Source: Brevundimonas sp. UBA7664
GTDB taxonomy: Bacteria > Pseudomonadota > Alphaproteobacteria > Caulobacterales > Caulobacteraceae
Direction: 5' to 3'
Assembly (NCBI RefSeq): GCF_002483305.1
Contig: NZ_DLHQ01000026.1
Span: forward strand, 200,069 to 264,068
DNA length: 64,000 nucleotides
The notes below the pieces were generated by a model, which had not been told where the DNA came from, did not search any database, and saw only the letters and a list, made by a program, of their open reading frames with translations. The position numbers and the translations under genes are program-made. How positions within the stretch are numbered: position 1 is the first letter of the stretch; every line of letters begins with the position of its first letter. Positions 1-7,571 of this stretch are shown here, in pieces.

Positions 1-561
1 CTTGGTGAAGATGCCGCCGCCCAGACGGGCGAAGATCGAGATCAGCGAGGCGCCGAAGCCGAGGGCCACAAGACCGTCAATGACTTCACGGCTGGTCGGC
101 TCGAAGCCCATGCCGGCCGTCAGGATGGCGTAGTAGCCGGCCACGCCCAGAAGCGCGCCGCCCGCCACGAACATGCCGGTGATGGCGCCCGAGCGGAAGG
201 CCAGATCCAGACCCTTGCCGAGGCTCTCCGACGCAGCCTGCGCCGTACGGACGTTGGCCCGCACCGAGATCAGCATGCCGGCGAACCCGGCCAGGCCCGA
301 CAGGACCGCGCCGATGACGAAGCCGATGGCGGCCCATTCGCCGATCAGGAAATAGGCGGCGACCAGGATCACCACGCCGACCATGGCGATCGTGGTGTAC
401 TGCCGCCGCAGATAGGCCGAAGCGCCCTCCTGGATCGCCGCGGCGATCTCGCGCATCTTGTCGTTGCCGGTACTGGCCTTCATCAGCGAGGCGGTCTGGA
501 TCAGTCCATAGAGGACCCCCAGCGCGCCTGCGGCGATGACCAGCCACAGATAGTTGCTCAT
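1..561 (-). CDS. hppA: Membrane-bound H+-translocating pyrophosphatase (5' part, cut by window edge)
   Basis: Inner-membrane pump that hydrolyses pyrophosphate and exports protons. Only the first 187 residues are present; the reading frame stays open to base 1. The start is the ATG at 561 (MSNYLWLVIAAGALG). Hydrophobic helices are visible near residues 3-22, 56-75, 78-100, 123-145 and 160-180. The segment EGASAYLRRQYTTI after the first helix and ASLISIFARLGGGIFTK at the edge are characteristic of the H+-PPase family. The residues that separate K+-dependent from K+-independent types lie outside the window, so the subtype is open. Confidence 0.93.
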   Translation of the reverse strand, partial: MSNYLWLVIAAGALGVLYGLIQTASLMKASTGNDKMREIAAAIQEGASAYLRRQYTTIAMVGVVILVAAYFLIGEWAAIGFVIGAVLSGLAGFAGMLISVRANVRTAQAASESLGKGLDLAFRSGAITGMFVAGGALLGVAGYYAILTAGMGFEPTSREVIDGLVALGFGASLISIFARLGGGIFTK

Positions 562-735
562 GACGTTTCCAAGTCCTGTGAATCAAAGGACGCCCGGTTC
601 CTTGGCGCGGCGGGCGTTATTCGCCTCTTTCCGCCTTCCGGTCCCCCCGTGCGCAACGGACGCCTATCACGTCCATGGGGAATTGCGGCGGAAACGTGCC
701 AAATGCCGGGGGCCGACGCAACAGGCGAATGTGGA

Positions 736-1152
736 TCAGCGGGTCTGGACGCCGGTCCGTCGGCGCGGGGCCTGACTGACGATCTCGACGCGGGTGACCG
801 CGCCGCGTCCGGCGATCGTGACGGCCGACCGCATCAGGCTGGCGGACAGGGCGGCCGTGTCGATTCGGGTCCAGTCATCCGCCACCACGAAGGGGGTGCG
901 ATGGCCGGCGCGAACGAGGGCGTCGCGGAGAAAGGCTTCCTTGGCGCGCATGGTCTCCGGTGTCGCCGAGCCGCCGAGATGCAGGCGCAGCGAAACGAAG
1001 ACATAGTTGCGCAACCGCCCGCCCGCGATGATCGGCAGGCCGACGCCCGGCATGCTCAGGCTTTGGCCGCCCGCTGGCGCGTCTTCAGCCAGCGCCGCCG
1101 GAGCGACGGCGGAGAGGACGGCGGTGGCGGCGATGAGGTCACGACGGCGCAT
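736..1152 (-). CDS. Small exported protein of unknown function
   Basis: 138 residues. The N-terminus MRRRDLIAATAVLSAVAPAALA is a cleavable export signal of twin-arginine appearance (RRD then a hydrophobic stretch, AxA end), so the mature protein of about 115 residues should be periplasmic. I recognise no catalytic motif. The gene sits between thiL (37 bp away) and hppA on the same strand and may be the last member of the thiL transcript. Codon use looks like its neighbours. Function unknown. Confidence 0.7.
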   Translation of the reverse strand: MRRRDLIAATAVLSAVAPAALAEDAPAGGQSLSMPGVGLPIIAGGRLRNYVFVSLRLHLGGSATPETMRAKEAFLRDALVRAGHRTPFVVADDWTRIDTAALSASLMRSAVTIAGRGAVTRVEIVSQAPRRRTGVQTR

Positions 1153-1189
1153 TCGGTCACCCTGACCGCGACGCCTTGAGAATTCGTTG

Positions 1190-2179
1190 TCAGCCGTGGG
1201 TGAATCCGGGCCGGGCGAAGGCGACCGGCTGGCCGCCGAAGCGCGCCGTGACGCCCTGCCCCGCCGTGACGCGGCCGATCCGGGTCAGACGCAGGTGCCG
1301 GCGTTCGGCCTCGCGGCGCAGCGCGGCCTCGTCGCGCGCGGAGGCGGTGAAGGCGATCTCATAGTCGTCGCCGCCGGTGACCAGCTTCTCCAGCGCCGCC
1401 TGTTCGTCGACGCGGCCGTCGAACCAGGCCTGGCCGGCGGCCGACAGCGGCACGGTCTCGAGGTCGATCTCGATCCGCACCTGTCCCGCCGCGGCCAGAT
1501 GGCCGAGATCGGCGATCAGGCCGTCCGAAACGTCGATGGCGGCGCTGGCCATGTCGCGGATGGGCAGGGCGAAGTCGGTGCGCGGGGTCGGCGTCCGGTA
1601 GTGATCGGACAGGGCCGCGATCCGCTCGGGATCGAGCGACAGCCGCTCCTGTATCGCCTCAAGGCCCAGCCAGCCGTCGCCGATGGCGCCCGTGACGAAG
1701 ACCAGATCGCCCACCCTGGCGCCGGCGCGTCCCACCGTGCGCCCCTTGGGGATCCAGCCGAGCAGGGTCATGGAAAAGGCGGCCGGTCCGGGCGTCGCCA
1801 CCGTATCCCCGCCGATCAGGGCGACGCCAAAGGTCTTCTGATCGACCCGCAGGCCGTCGCAGAAGGTCATCCGCTCCGGCCAGCCGCAGCGCTCGGACCA
1901 ATGGCAGGCCAGCAGATAGCCGAACGGTTCGGCCCCCTTGGCCGCGAGGTCCGACAGGTTCACGCGCATCAGCTTGCGCGCCACCGTGTCGAGCGGATCG
2001 GTGGGCAGGAAATGGACGCCCTCCACGATGGCGTCCTTGGTCAGGACCAGATCGTGGCCGGGCCGCGACGGCACCACGGCCACGTCATCCGCCAGGCCCC
2101 GGCCCCATTCCGGATGGGCCAGCGGCGCGAACAGCCGCCGGATGGTCTCGAACTCGCCGGCGACATCGACCGAGGGCAT
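1190..2179 (-). CDS. thiL: Thiamine-monophosphate kinase
   Basis: Phosphorylates thiamine monophosphate to thiamine diphosphate with ATP, the last step of cofactor synthesis. 329 residues, normal for the family. It shows the PurM/AIR-synthetase-like fold markers: GLADDVAVV (metal/ATP-binding acidic loop, residues about 28-36), DAIVEGVHF (about 49-57), the NLSDLAAKGAEP segment (about 73-85), GGDT, and SDGLIADLGH in the second half. The ATG lies 2 bp after the nusB stop, so it is probably translated from the rib-nusB transcript. This coupling of nusB and thiL is common in alphaproteobacteria. Confidence 0.95.
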   Translation of the reverse strand: MPSVDVAGEFETIRRLFAPLAHPEWGRGLADDVAVVPSRPGHDLVLTKDAIVEGVHFLPTDPLDTVARKLMRVNLSDLAAKGAEPFGYLLACHWSERCGWPERMTFCDGLRVDQKTFGVALIGGDTVATPGPAAFSMTLLGWIPKGRTVGRAGARVGDLVFVTGAIGDGWLGLEAIQERLSLDPERIAALSDHYRTPTPRTDFALPIRDMASAAIDVSDGLIADLGHLAAAGQVRIEIDLETVPLSAAGQAWFDGRVDEQAALEKLVTGGDDYEIAFTASARDEAALRREAERRHLRLTRIGRVTAGQGVTARFGGQPVAFARPGFTHG

Positions 2180-2181
2180 GG

Positions 2182-2712
2182 TCAGGCTTTCGGGCGGACG
2201 TCTCTGGCGACGCCGTCCAGCGCCGCATTGACGAATTTGGCCTCGGCGTCGTCGAAGAAGGCCTTGGCCAGCTCGACGTACTCGTCGATGACGATCTCGC
2301 GCGGCACGTCCTGACGGTCGCGCAACTCCCAGGCCCCGGCCCTCAGCAGGGCCCGCAGGGTCGAATCCAGCCGCTCCAGCCGCCAGTTCGAGGCCAGCCG
2401 CGCCTTGACCGCCGTGTCGATGTCGCGCTGGCCGCCGACCACGCCGCGCACGATCTCGGCGAAATAGTCCTCATCGGCCTCGGCCAGCGGCTCGCCCTCC
2501 ATGTCGGAGTCGAAGCGGTGGTTGGAGAATTCCGCGATGACCGTATCCACGCCCTCGCCGGCCAGCTCCATCTGATACAGCGCCTGCACGGCGGCGAGGC
2601 GCGCCACCGTGCGCGCTCGCCGCTGACGGCTGGTCAGCTGCGGCTCGGCGCGCTGTTTTTCGGCCTCGGCGAGTTGCTCGAGCACGGACTTGAGGCTGGC
2701 GGGTTCGGTCAC
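2182..2712 (-). CDS. nusB: Transcription antitermination factor NusB
   Basis: All-helical RNA-binding factor that works with NusE (S10) at boxA sites in rRNA operons. 176 residues: an N-terminal extension of about 25 residues, then the NusB domain starting at SRQRRARTVARLAAVQALYQMEL and ending with IVIDEYVELAKAFFDDAEAKFVNAALDGV, the usual NusB C-terminal signature. The start is a GTG at 2712 that overlaps the ribH stop as GTGA, so the two are translationally coupled. The ribH-nusB pairing is widely conserved. Confidence 0.95.
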   Translation of the reverse strand: MTEPASLKSVLEQLAEAEKQRAEPQLTSRQRRARTVARLAAVQALYQMELAGEGVDTVIAEFSNHRFDSDMEGEPLAEADEDYFAEIVRGVVGGQRDIDTAVKARLASNWRLERLDSTLRALLRAGAWELRDRQDVPREIVIDEYVELAKAFFDDAEAKFVNAALDGVARDVRPKA

Positions 2713-3170
2713 GCGCCCAGTCCTACGCGCAGCCGCTTGCGCAAGGCAATGAGGTCGAGACAGGCGCGGGCCGCGCCGCCGCCCTTGTCGCCTTCGCTGA
2801 GGCGGGCGCGGGCCCAGGCCTGGTCCTCGTCCTCGGTGGTCAGGATGCCGTTGCCGATCACCACGCCATTGAGCCCCAGATTGCGCAGGCCGGCCGCCGA
2901 CTGATCCGCGACGATCTCGAAATGATAGGTCTCCCCGCGGATGACGCAGCCCAGCGCGACGAAGCCGTCATAGCGGGGGGCGGTCGGATACCGGCCGGCC
3001 TCGACCGCGAGCGCGATGGCCGTCGGGACTTCCAGCGCGCCCGGCACGGAGACGACATCGAACGATGCGCCCCGGGCGCGCAGGGCGTCCTTCGCCCCTT
3101 CCAGCAGGGCGTCGGCCAGACCGTCATAGAAGCGCGCCTCGACGATGAGGACGCGGGTGGGATCACTCAG
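2709..3170 (-). CDS. ribH: 6,7-dimethyl-8-ribityllumazine synthase (probable CTG start)
   Basis: Condenses the ribitylaminopyrimidine with dihydroxybutanone phosphate to give lumazine, the riboflavin synthase substrate. Family landmarks are RVLIVEARFYDGL at the N-terminus, VPGALEVPTA, GCVIRGETYHFEIV (catalytic His) and NGILTTEDEDQA. The next in-frame ATG/GTG/TTG is at VPGAL, which would remove the first strand and helix of the fold. The only start that keeps them is CTG at 3170-3168. It overlaps the ribB stop as CTGA, and GGAGAAG sits 7 nt upstream. With that start the product is 153 residues, normal length. The start is inferred; the gene identity is firm. Confidence 0.88.
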   Translation of the reverse strand: MSDPTRVLIVEARFYDGLADALLEGAKDALRARGASFDVVSVPGALEVPTAIALAVEAGRYPTAPRYDGFVALGCVIRGETYHFEIVADQSAAGLRNLGLNGVVIGNGILTTEDEDQAWARARLSEGDKGGGAARACLDLIALRKRLRVGLGA

Positions 3171-4312
3171 GATTGGTCTTCTCCGTCCATGTCGCGCCAG
3201 CCGACGATGCGCAGGCCATAGCCCTCAAGCGCGGCGGGGTTGGGGCGGGTCGAACTCATCACGATCATGTCGCGCACCCCGAGATCCAGCAGGATCTGGG
3301 CCCCGACGCCGTAGTTGCGGATCGACCGGTCGACCGCGACCGGCTTTTCGACCCCCGCCAGCCGCTCGGCCAGGCCGTGCAGGTCCGGATCGCGCAGGAA
3401 GACGGTCACCCCCGCTCCCGGATGGTCGCTGATCACCTTGAGGGCCTTTGGAATATAGCTTTGCCGGGCCTCGACATGGCCGAGCAGGTCGGCGGCGAAA
3501 TCGACCTGGTGCATCCGCACCAGCGTCGGCTTGCCGGGCTCGATCTGGCCGTGGACCAGGGCGACATGCTCGGCGCCCTCGATGGTGTTCCGGTACAGCA
3601 TCAGCCGGAAAGGCCCGCCGTGGATGCTCTCGAACGGGGTATCCATGACCCGCTCGACATAGCGTTCGGTGCGACGGCGATAGGCGATCAGGTCGGCGAT
3701 GGTGCCGATCTTCAGCCCATGCAGCTGGGCGAAGGCGACCAGGTCGGGCATCCGCGCCATCGAGCCGTCGTCGTTCATGATCTCGCAGATGACGCCGGCG
3801 GGCGTCAGCCCGGCCATGCGGCTGATATCGACCGCCGCCTCGGTGTGGCCGGTGCGGACCAGCACCCCGCCGTCGCGGGCGACCAGCGGGAAGACATGGC
3901 CCGGCGAGACGATGTCGTCCGCGCCCCGGGTGGGATCGGCGGCGACCTGGACGGTGCGGGCCCGATCCGCCGCCGAGATGCCGGTCGTGACCCCCTCCTT
4001 CGCCTCGATCGAGACGGTGAAGGCCGTGCCCATGCTTTCGCGATTCTCCGCGGCCATCGGCGGCAGGCGCAACTGGCGCGCCCGGTCGGCGGTGATGGCG
4101 AGGCAGATCAGCCCGCGCGCGTGGCGGGCCATGAAATTGATCTGGTCCGGCGTCGCGAACTGGGCCGGAATGATGATGTCGCCCTCGTTCTCCCGGTCCT
4201 CGGCATCGACGAGGATGTACGGCTTGCCGTTGCGGGCATCCTCGAGGATGTCCTCGATGGGGCTGATCGGGCTGTCGAACATGTTCGAGGCGAGATTGAT
4301 TGTATTGGCCAT
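3167..4312 (-). CDS. ribB: 3,4-dihydroxy-2-butanone-4-phosphate synthase with degenerate GTP cyclohydrolase II-like domain
   Basis: 381 residues. The N-terminal half (about 12-210) is a complete DHBP synthase that makes the four-carbon unit of riboflavin from ribulose 5-phosphate: VDAEDRENEGDIIIPAQ, RHARGLICLA, TGISAADRA, PGHVFPLVARDGGVLVRTGHTEA. The C-terminal half aligns with GTP cyclohydrolase II but has no zinc-binding cysteines: the usual C-x10-C-x-C stretch is replaced by LVRMHQVDFAADLLGHVEARQS, and the GRGIG segment is missing too. It therefore resembles the RibBX class (active RibB, inactive RibA-like domain). The ATG at 4312 overlaps the ribE stop by one base. Confidence 0.93.
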   Translation of the reverse strand: MANTINLASNMFDSPISPIEDILEDARNGKPYILVDAEDRENEGDIIIPAQFATPDQINFMARHARGLICLAITADRARQLRLPPMAAENRESMGTAFTVSIEAKEGVTTGISAADRARTVQVAADPTRGADDIVSPGHVFPLVARDGGVLVRTGHTEAAVDISRMAGLTPAGVICEIMNDDGSMARMPDLVAFAQLHGLKIGTIADLIAYRRRTERYVERVMDTPFESIHGGPFRLMLYRNTIEGAEHVALVHGQIEPGKPTLVRMHQVDFAADLLGHVEARQSYIPKALKVISDHPGAGVTVFLRDPDLHGLAERLAGVEKPVAVDRSIRNYGVGAQILLDLGVRDMIVMSSTRPNPAALEGYGLRIVGWRDMDGEDQS

Positions 4313-4902
4313 CACGCCGTCTCCTGCCACCGCGCGAGGTATCGCGCCAGCATGTCGATCTCCAGATTGACCGCATCGCCCGGTTTCAGGGCGCCGAGCG
4401 TGGTCGCCTCCCAGGTGTGGGGGATGATGTTCAGCCCGAAGACCTCGCCCTCGACGGCATTCACCGTCAGCGACACGCCGTCGACCGTGATCGATCCCTT
4501 GGCGGCGATATAGCGGTGCAGCGGCGCGGGCGCGGCGATGTCGATCCGGTGCGACCCGCCCTCGGGCGTCACCGAGACGACCCGGCCCAGGCCGTCGACA
4601 TGGCCCGAGACGATATGGCCGCCCAGTTCGTCGCCCAGTTTCGCGGCCCGCTCCAGATTGACCGGATCGCCCTCGCGCCAGTCGCCGAGCGTCGTCTTCG
4701 ACAGGGTCTCGCCCGAGACCTCGACCGCGAACCAGCCCGGCCCCTTCTCGGTGACCGTCAGGCAGCAGCCCGCATGGCTGATCGAGGCGCCCAGATCGAT
4801 CCCGCCCGTATCCCACGCGGTCTCGATCTCATAGCGGCGGTCGCGGTCGGTCTGCCTGACCGAACGGACGCGACCGATGTCTGTGACAATCCCGGTGAAC
4901 AT
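4312..4902 (-). CDS. ribE: Riboflavin synthase, alpha subunit
   Basis: Dismutates two lumazines to riboflavin and the diaminopyrimidine. 196 residues in two lumazine-binding repeats: MFTGIVTDIGRV to about residue 95, and GHIVSGHVDGLGRV to the end. The N-terminal MFTG and the SISHAGCCLTV / SITVDGVSLTV pair are diagnostic. An upstream in-frame ATG would add eight residues inside ribD; the family start and the TGATG overlap with the ribD stop favour 4902. It lies between ribD and ribB in the coupled operon. Confidence 0.96.
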   Translation of the reverse strand: MFTGIVTDIGRVRSVRQTDRDRRYEIETAWDTGGIDLGASISHAGCCLTVTEKGPGWFAVEVSGETLSKTTLGDWREGDPVNLERAAKLGDELGGHIVSGHVDGLGRVVSVTPEGGSHRIDIAAPAPLHRYIAAKGSITVDGVSLTVNAVEGEVFGLNIIPHTWEATTLGALKPGDAVNLEIDMLARYLARWQETA

Positions 4903-5531
4903 CAGAGCCTCTCGTAGCGCTCCCACAGGTCGTCACCGCAGGGCGCGACCGCAAGGCACCGGAACCGCGGGGCGTCCGAAAGCCGCGCCAGCGCCAGCGC
5001 CGCCACGCAGGGCCGTCCCTCCCCGCCCAGCAGGATCGGGGCGCGGAACCACTCCAGTCGGTCCACCAGGCCGGCGCGCAGAAAGGAGGCCGCCACCTGT
5101 CCACCGCCCTCGATCAGCACCGAGGCGGCGCCCTGGCGGCGGATGGCGGCCAGGGCCGCGGCGGGGCTCGGACGGCCCTCGACGGACTCGACCTGCTCCA
5201 CCCTGGCCGAGCCCACCGGCCTCGGCTCACAGGCGGTCAGGATCAGACTGTCGCCGCCCGTCGCCACCTTCGCCGTGACGGGCGTGCGCAACCGGCTGTC
5301 CAGCACCACCCGCAGCGGCTGGTCCACCGAGCGGCCCGGCAGGCGCGCGGTCAGTTCAGGATCGTCCATCAGCACGGTTTCAACGCCGACCAGGATGGCG
5401 TCATGGGCCGCGCGCTGGCGGTGGCCTTCGAGACGGGCGGCCTCGCCGGTGATCCAGCGGCTTTCGCCGGAGGCGGTCGCGATCCGCCCGTCGAGAGAGG
5501 TCGCCAGCTTCAGGGTGACGCTCGGGCGCAT
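4902..5531 (-). CDS. ribD: RibD reductase domain only (5-amino-6-(5-phosphoribosylamino)uracil reductase)
   Basis: 209 residues, against about 360 for bifunctional RibD. The protein begins directly at the reductase domain: VTLKLATSLDGRIATASGESRWIT, then AILVGVETVLMDDPELTAR, SVLIEGGGQVAASFL and the C-terminal PILLGGEGRP. The zinc deaminase domain (HAE and PCxxxGxTPPC motifs) is absent. It is not hidden upstream, because the ATG at 5531 overlaps the nrdR stop (TGATG). The deaminase reaction must be supplied by another gene. There is no sign of a frameshift; the start is clean and coupled, so this looks like a stable stand-alone reductase. Confidence 0.9.
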   Translation of the reverse strand: MRPSVTLKLATSLDGRIATASGESRWITGEAARLEGHRQRAAHDAILVGVETVLMDDPELTARLPGRSVDQPLRVVLDSRLRTPVTAKVATGGDSLILTACEPRPVGSARVEQVESVEGRPSPAAALAAIRRQGAASVLIEGGGQVAASFLRAGLVDRLEWFRAPILLGGEGRPCVAALALARLSDAPRFRCLAVAPCGDDLWERYERL

Positions 5532-6013
5532 CAGCGCGAACCGGACTCGTCGTCCTGTCCCTCGTTGAGGCCCTCGGCGCCGAGGAATTTGGCGAAGTCG
5601 CCGGTGTGGCGGAAGTCCTTGTAAACCGAGGCATAGCGGACGTAGGCCACCTCATCGACCGACTTCAGCGCCTTCATGATGAAGTCGCCGACGGTCGAGG
5701 ACGGGATCTCGGTCTCGCCCAAGCTCTCGAGCTGGCGGGTGATGCGGCTGACCAGCTGTTCGATCTGTTCGGCCTGCACCGGGCGTTTGCGCAGGGCGAC
5801 GTTCAGCGACCGCTCCAGCTTGTCGCGGTCGAACGGCGCGCGGCGGCCGTTGCGCTTCAGGATCATCAGCTCGCGCAGCTGCACCCGTTCGAAGGTGGTG
5901 AACCGCCCGCTGCACTGCGGGCAGGACCGACGGCGGCGGATGGCGGCGCCGTCATCCGACGGGCGGCTGTCCTTCACCTGGGTGTCCTGATGTCCGCAGA
6001 AGGGGCATTTCAT
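5531..6013 (-). CDS. nrdR: Transcriptional repressor NrdR
   Basis: ATP/dATP-sensing repressor of ribonucleotide reductase genes. 160 residues: a zinc ribbon at the N-terminus (MKCPFCGHQDTQVKDSR and RRRSCPQCSGRFTTFER, four cysteines) followed by an ATP-cone (about residues 48-138, ILKRNGRRAPFDRDKLERSL). It is first of the coupled rib genes and 7 bp after glyA. A class II ribonucleotide reductase gene lies 16 kb away, but I see no NrdR-box pair in front of it. Confidence 0.97.
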   Translation of the reverse strand: MKCPFCGHQDTQVKDSRPSDDGAAIRRRRSCPQCSGRFTTFERVQLRELMILKRNGRRAPFDRDKLERSLNVALRKRPVQAEQIEQLVSRITRQLESLGETEIPSSTVGDFIMKALKSVDEVAYVRYASVYKDFRHTGDFAKFLGAEGLNEGQDDESGSR

Positions 6014-6020
6014 CGCGGGT

Positions 6021-7304
6021 CTATCCGTAGATCGGGAAGCGGCGGGTCAGTTCGCGGACCTCGCCCGCCACACGTTGCGACACGCCGGCGTCGGCCTCGT
6101 CCGTGCCCTTCATCGAGTCGATCACGTCGGCGATCCAATGGCCGACCTGCTGGAACTCGCCCACGCCGAAGCCGCGGGTCGTGCCGGCGGGGGTGCCCAG
6201 ACGGACGCCCGAGGTGACGGTGAACGGCGCCGTGTCGAACGGCACGCCGTTCTTGTTGCAGGTCATCAGGGCGTGTTCGAGCGCCGCCTCGGTGGCCTTG
6301 CCGGTCACGCCCTTGGGCCGCAGGTCGACCAGCATCAGATGGCTGTCGGTGCCGCCCGAGACGATGGCCGCGCCGCGCTCGACCAGTACCGCCGCCAGCG
6401 CCTGGGCATTGGTTACGACCTGCTTCGCATAGAGTTTGAACTCGGGCTTCAGCGCCTCGCCGAACGCCACGGCCTTGGCGGCGATGACATGCTCCAGCGG
6501 CCCGCCCTGCAGGCCCGGGAAGACGGCCGAATTGATCTTCTTGCCCAGCTCGATGTCGTTCGACAGCACCATGCCGCCGCGCGGTCCGCGCAGGGTCTTG
6601 TGCGTCGTGGTGGTGACGACGTGGGCGTGGGGCAGCGGATCGGGATAGACGCCGCCGGCGATCAGGCCGGCATAATGGGCCATGTCGACCATCAGATACG
6701 CCCCGACGCTGTCGGCGATCTCGCGGAAGCGTTTGAAGTCGATGTGGCGGCTGTAGGCGCTGGCCCCGGCGAGGATCAGCTTGGGCTTCTCCTTCTCGGC
6801 CATTTCGGCGACGTGGTCATAGTCGATCAGGCAGTCGCTCTCGCGCACCTTGTAGGTCACCGGCCGGAACCATTTGCCCGACTGGTTGGCGGGGGAGCCG
6901 TGGGTCAGGTGGCCGCCGGCGGCCAGATCCATGCCCAGGAAGGTGTCGCCCGGCGTCAACAGGGCCTGGAACACCGCCTGGTTGGCCTGGGCGCCCGAGT
7001 GCGGCTGGACGTTGGCGAAGGCGCAGCCGAACAGCTGTTTGGCGCGCTCGCGGGCGAGGGTCTCGGTGACGTCGACATATTCGCAGCCGCCATAGTAGCG
7101 GCGGCCGGGATAGCCCTCAGCGTATTTGTTGGTCAGGACGGACCCTTGAGCCTCCAGCACCGCCTTCGAGACGATGTTCTCGGAGGCGATCAGCTCGATC
7201 TGCTCCTTCTGCCGGCCCAGCTCGCCCTGGATGCCGCCGAAGATGTCGGGATCCGCCTCGGCGAGGCTCTTCGAGAAATAGTCGGCGTGGGTGAAGGCGG
7301 TCAC
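6021..7304 (-). CDS. glyA: Serine hydroxymethyltransferase
   Basis: PLP enzyme that interconverts serine and glycine and loads tetrahydrofolate with a one-carbon unit. From the GTG at 7304 it is 427 residues, starting MTAFTHADYF. Landmarks are IASENIVS, NKYAEGYPGRRYYGG, QPHSGAQANQAV, DMAHYAGLIAGG and the PLP-lysine segment VTTTTHKTLRGPRGG. GGGGA stands 7 nt before this GTG. An ATG 30 bp further up (7334) is possible but has a poorer ribosome site and would add MKRRSFRGLN. It precedes nrdR by 7 bp. Confidence 0.95.
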   Translation of the reverse strand: MTAFTHADYFSKSLAEADPDIFGGIQGELGRQKEQIELIASENIVSKAVLEAQGSVLTNKYAEGYPGRRYYGGCEYVDVTETLARERAKQLFGCAFANVQPHSGAQANQAVFQALLTPGDTFLGMDLAAGGHLTHGSPANQSGKWFRPVTYKVRESDCLIDYDHVAEMAEKEKPKLILAGASAYSRHIDFKRFREIADSVGAYLMVDMAHYAGLIAGGVYPDPLPHAHVVTTTTHKTLRGPRGGMVLSNDIELGKKINSAVFPGLQGGPLEHVIAAKAVAFGEALKPEFKLYAKQVVTNAQALAAVLVERGAAIVSGGTDSHLMLVDLRPKGVTGKATEAALEHALMTCNKNGVPFDTAPFTVTSGVRLGTPAGTTRGFGVGEFQQVGHWIADVIDSMKGTDEADAGVSQRVAGEVRELTRRFPIYG

Positions 7305-7352
7305 GTTAAGTCCCCGAAAACTGCGGCGCTTCATTTAGGCCTGACCGCCGGG

Positions 7353-7372
7353 GACCACAACATCTTGTGGTC
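7353..7372. repeat. Perfect 8-bp inverted repeat upstream of glyA
   Basis: GACCACAA and TTGTGGTC with a 4-nt spacer, between the stop of the small gene at 7371 and the glyA start. No T-run follows, so it is not an obvious terminator. It could be an operator or an mRNA hairpin before glyA. Confidence 0.5.
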
Positions 7373-7571
7373 AGCGGGCGGCGAGGGCCCGCTTCAACTT
7401 GCCGATGGCGATGCGCTCCAGCCCGACGCGCTCGGCCACGGGTCCGATCGCCGACGCTTCAATGCCGGTCGCGACATGCACGGCCGAACATTTGAGATAG
7501 GCCCCGTTGCGGGTCAGCTCGACGATGACCTCGCCGATGTCGTCAGGCGACGGCAGGGAGGCGCGCCACAT
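7371..7571 (-). CDS. Small conserved alphaproteobacterial protein (DUF6898-like)
   Basis: 66 residues, cytoplasmic: GEVIVELTRNGAYLKCSAVHVATGIEASAIGP and so on, a compact beta-rich pattern of the kind seen in short uncharacterised proteins near hemA/glyA in related genomes; I associate it with DUF6898 from memory. The ATG at 7571 lies inside the last 29 bp of hemA in another frame, so it is probably co-translated with it. It is followed by the 7353-7372 inverted repeat and glyA. No function can be assigned. Confidence 0.6.
   Translation of the reverse strand: MWRASLPSPDDIGEVIVELTRNGAYLKCSAVHVATGIEASAIGPVAERVGLERIAIGKLKRALAAR

Noticed and set aside
4313..4816. N-terminal extension of ribB to 4816
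   Set aside because: The extra frame runs within ribE in another phase and reads as low-complexity Arg/Gly; MANTINLASNMF at 4312 begins the known domain.
5532..6020. FMN riboswitch before ribD
   Set aside because: ribD follows nrdR directly with overlapping codons; no room for the aptamer.
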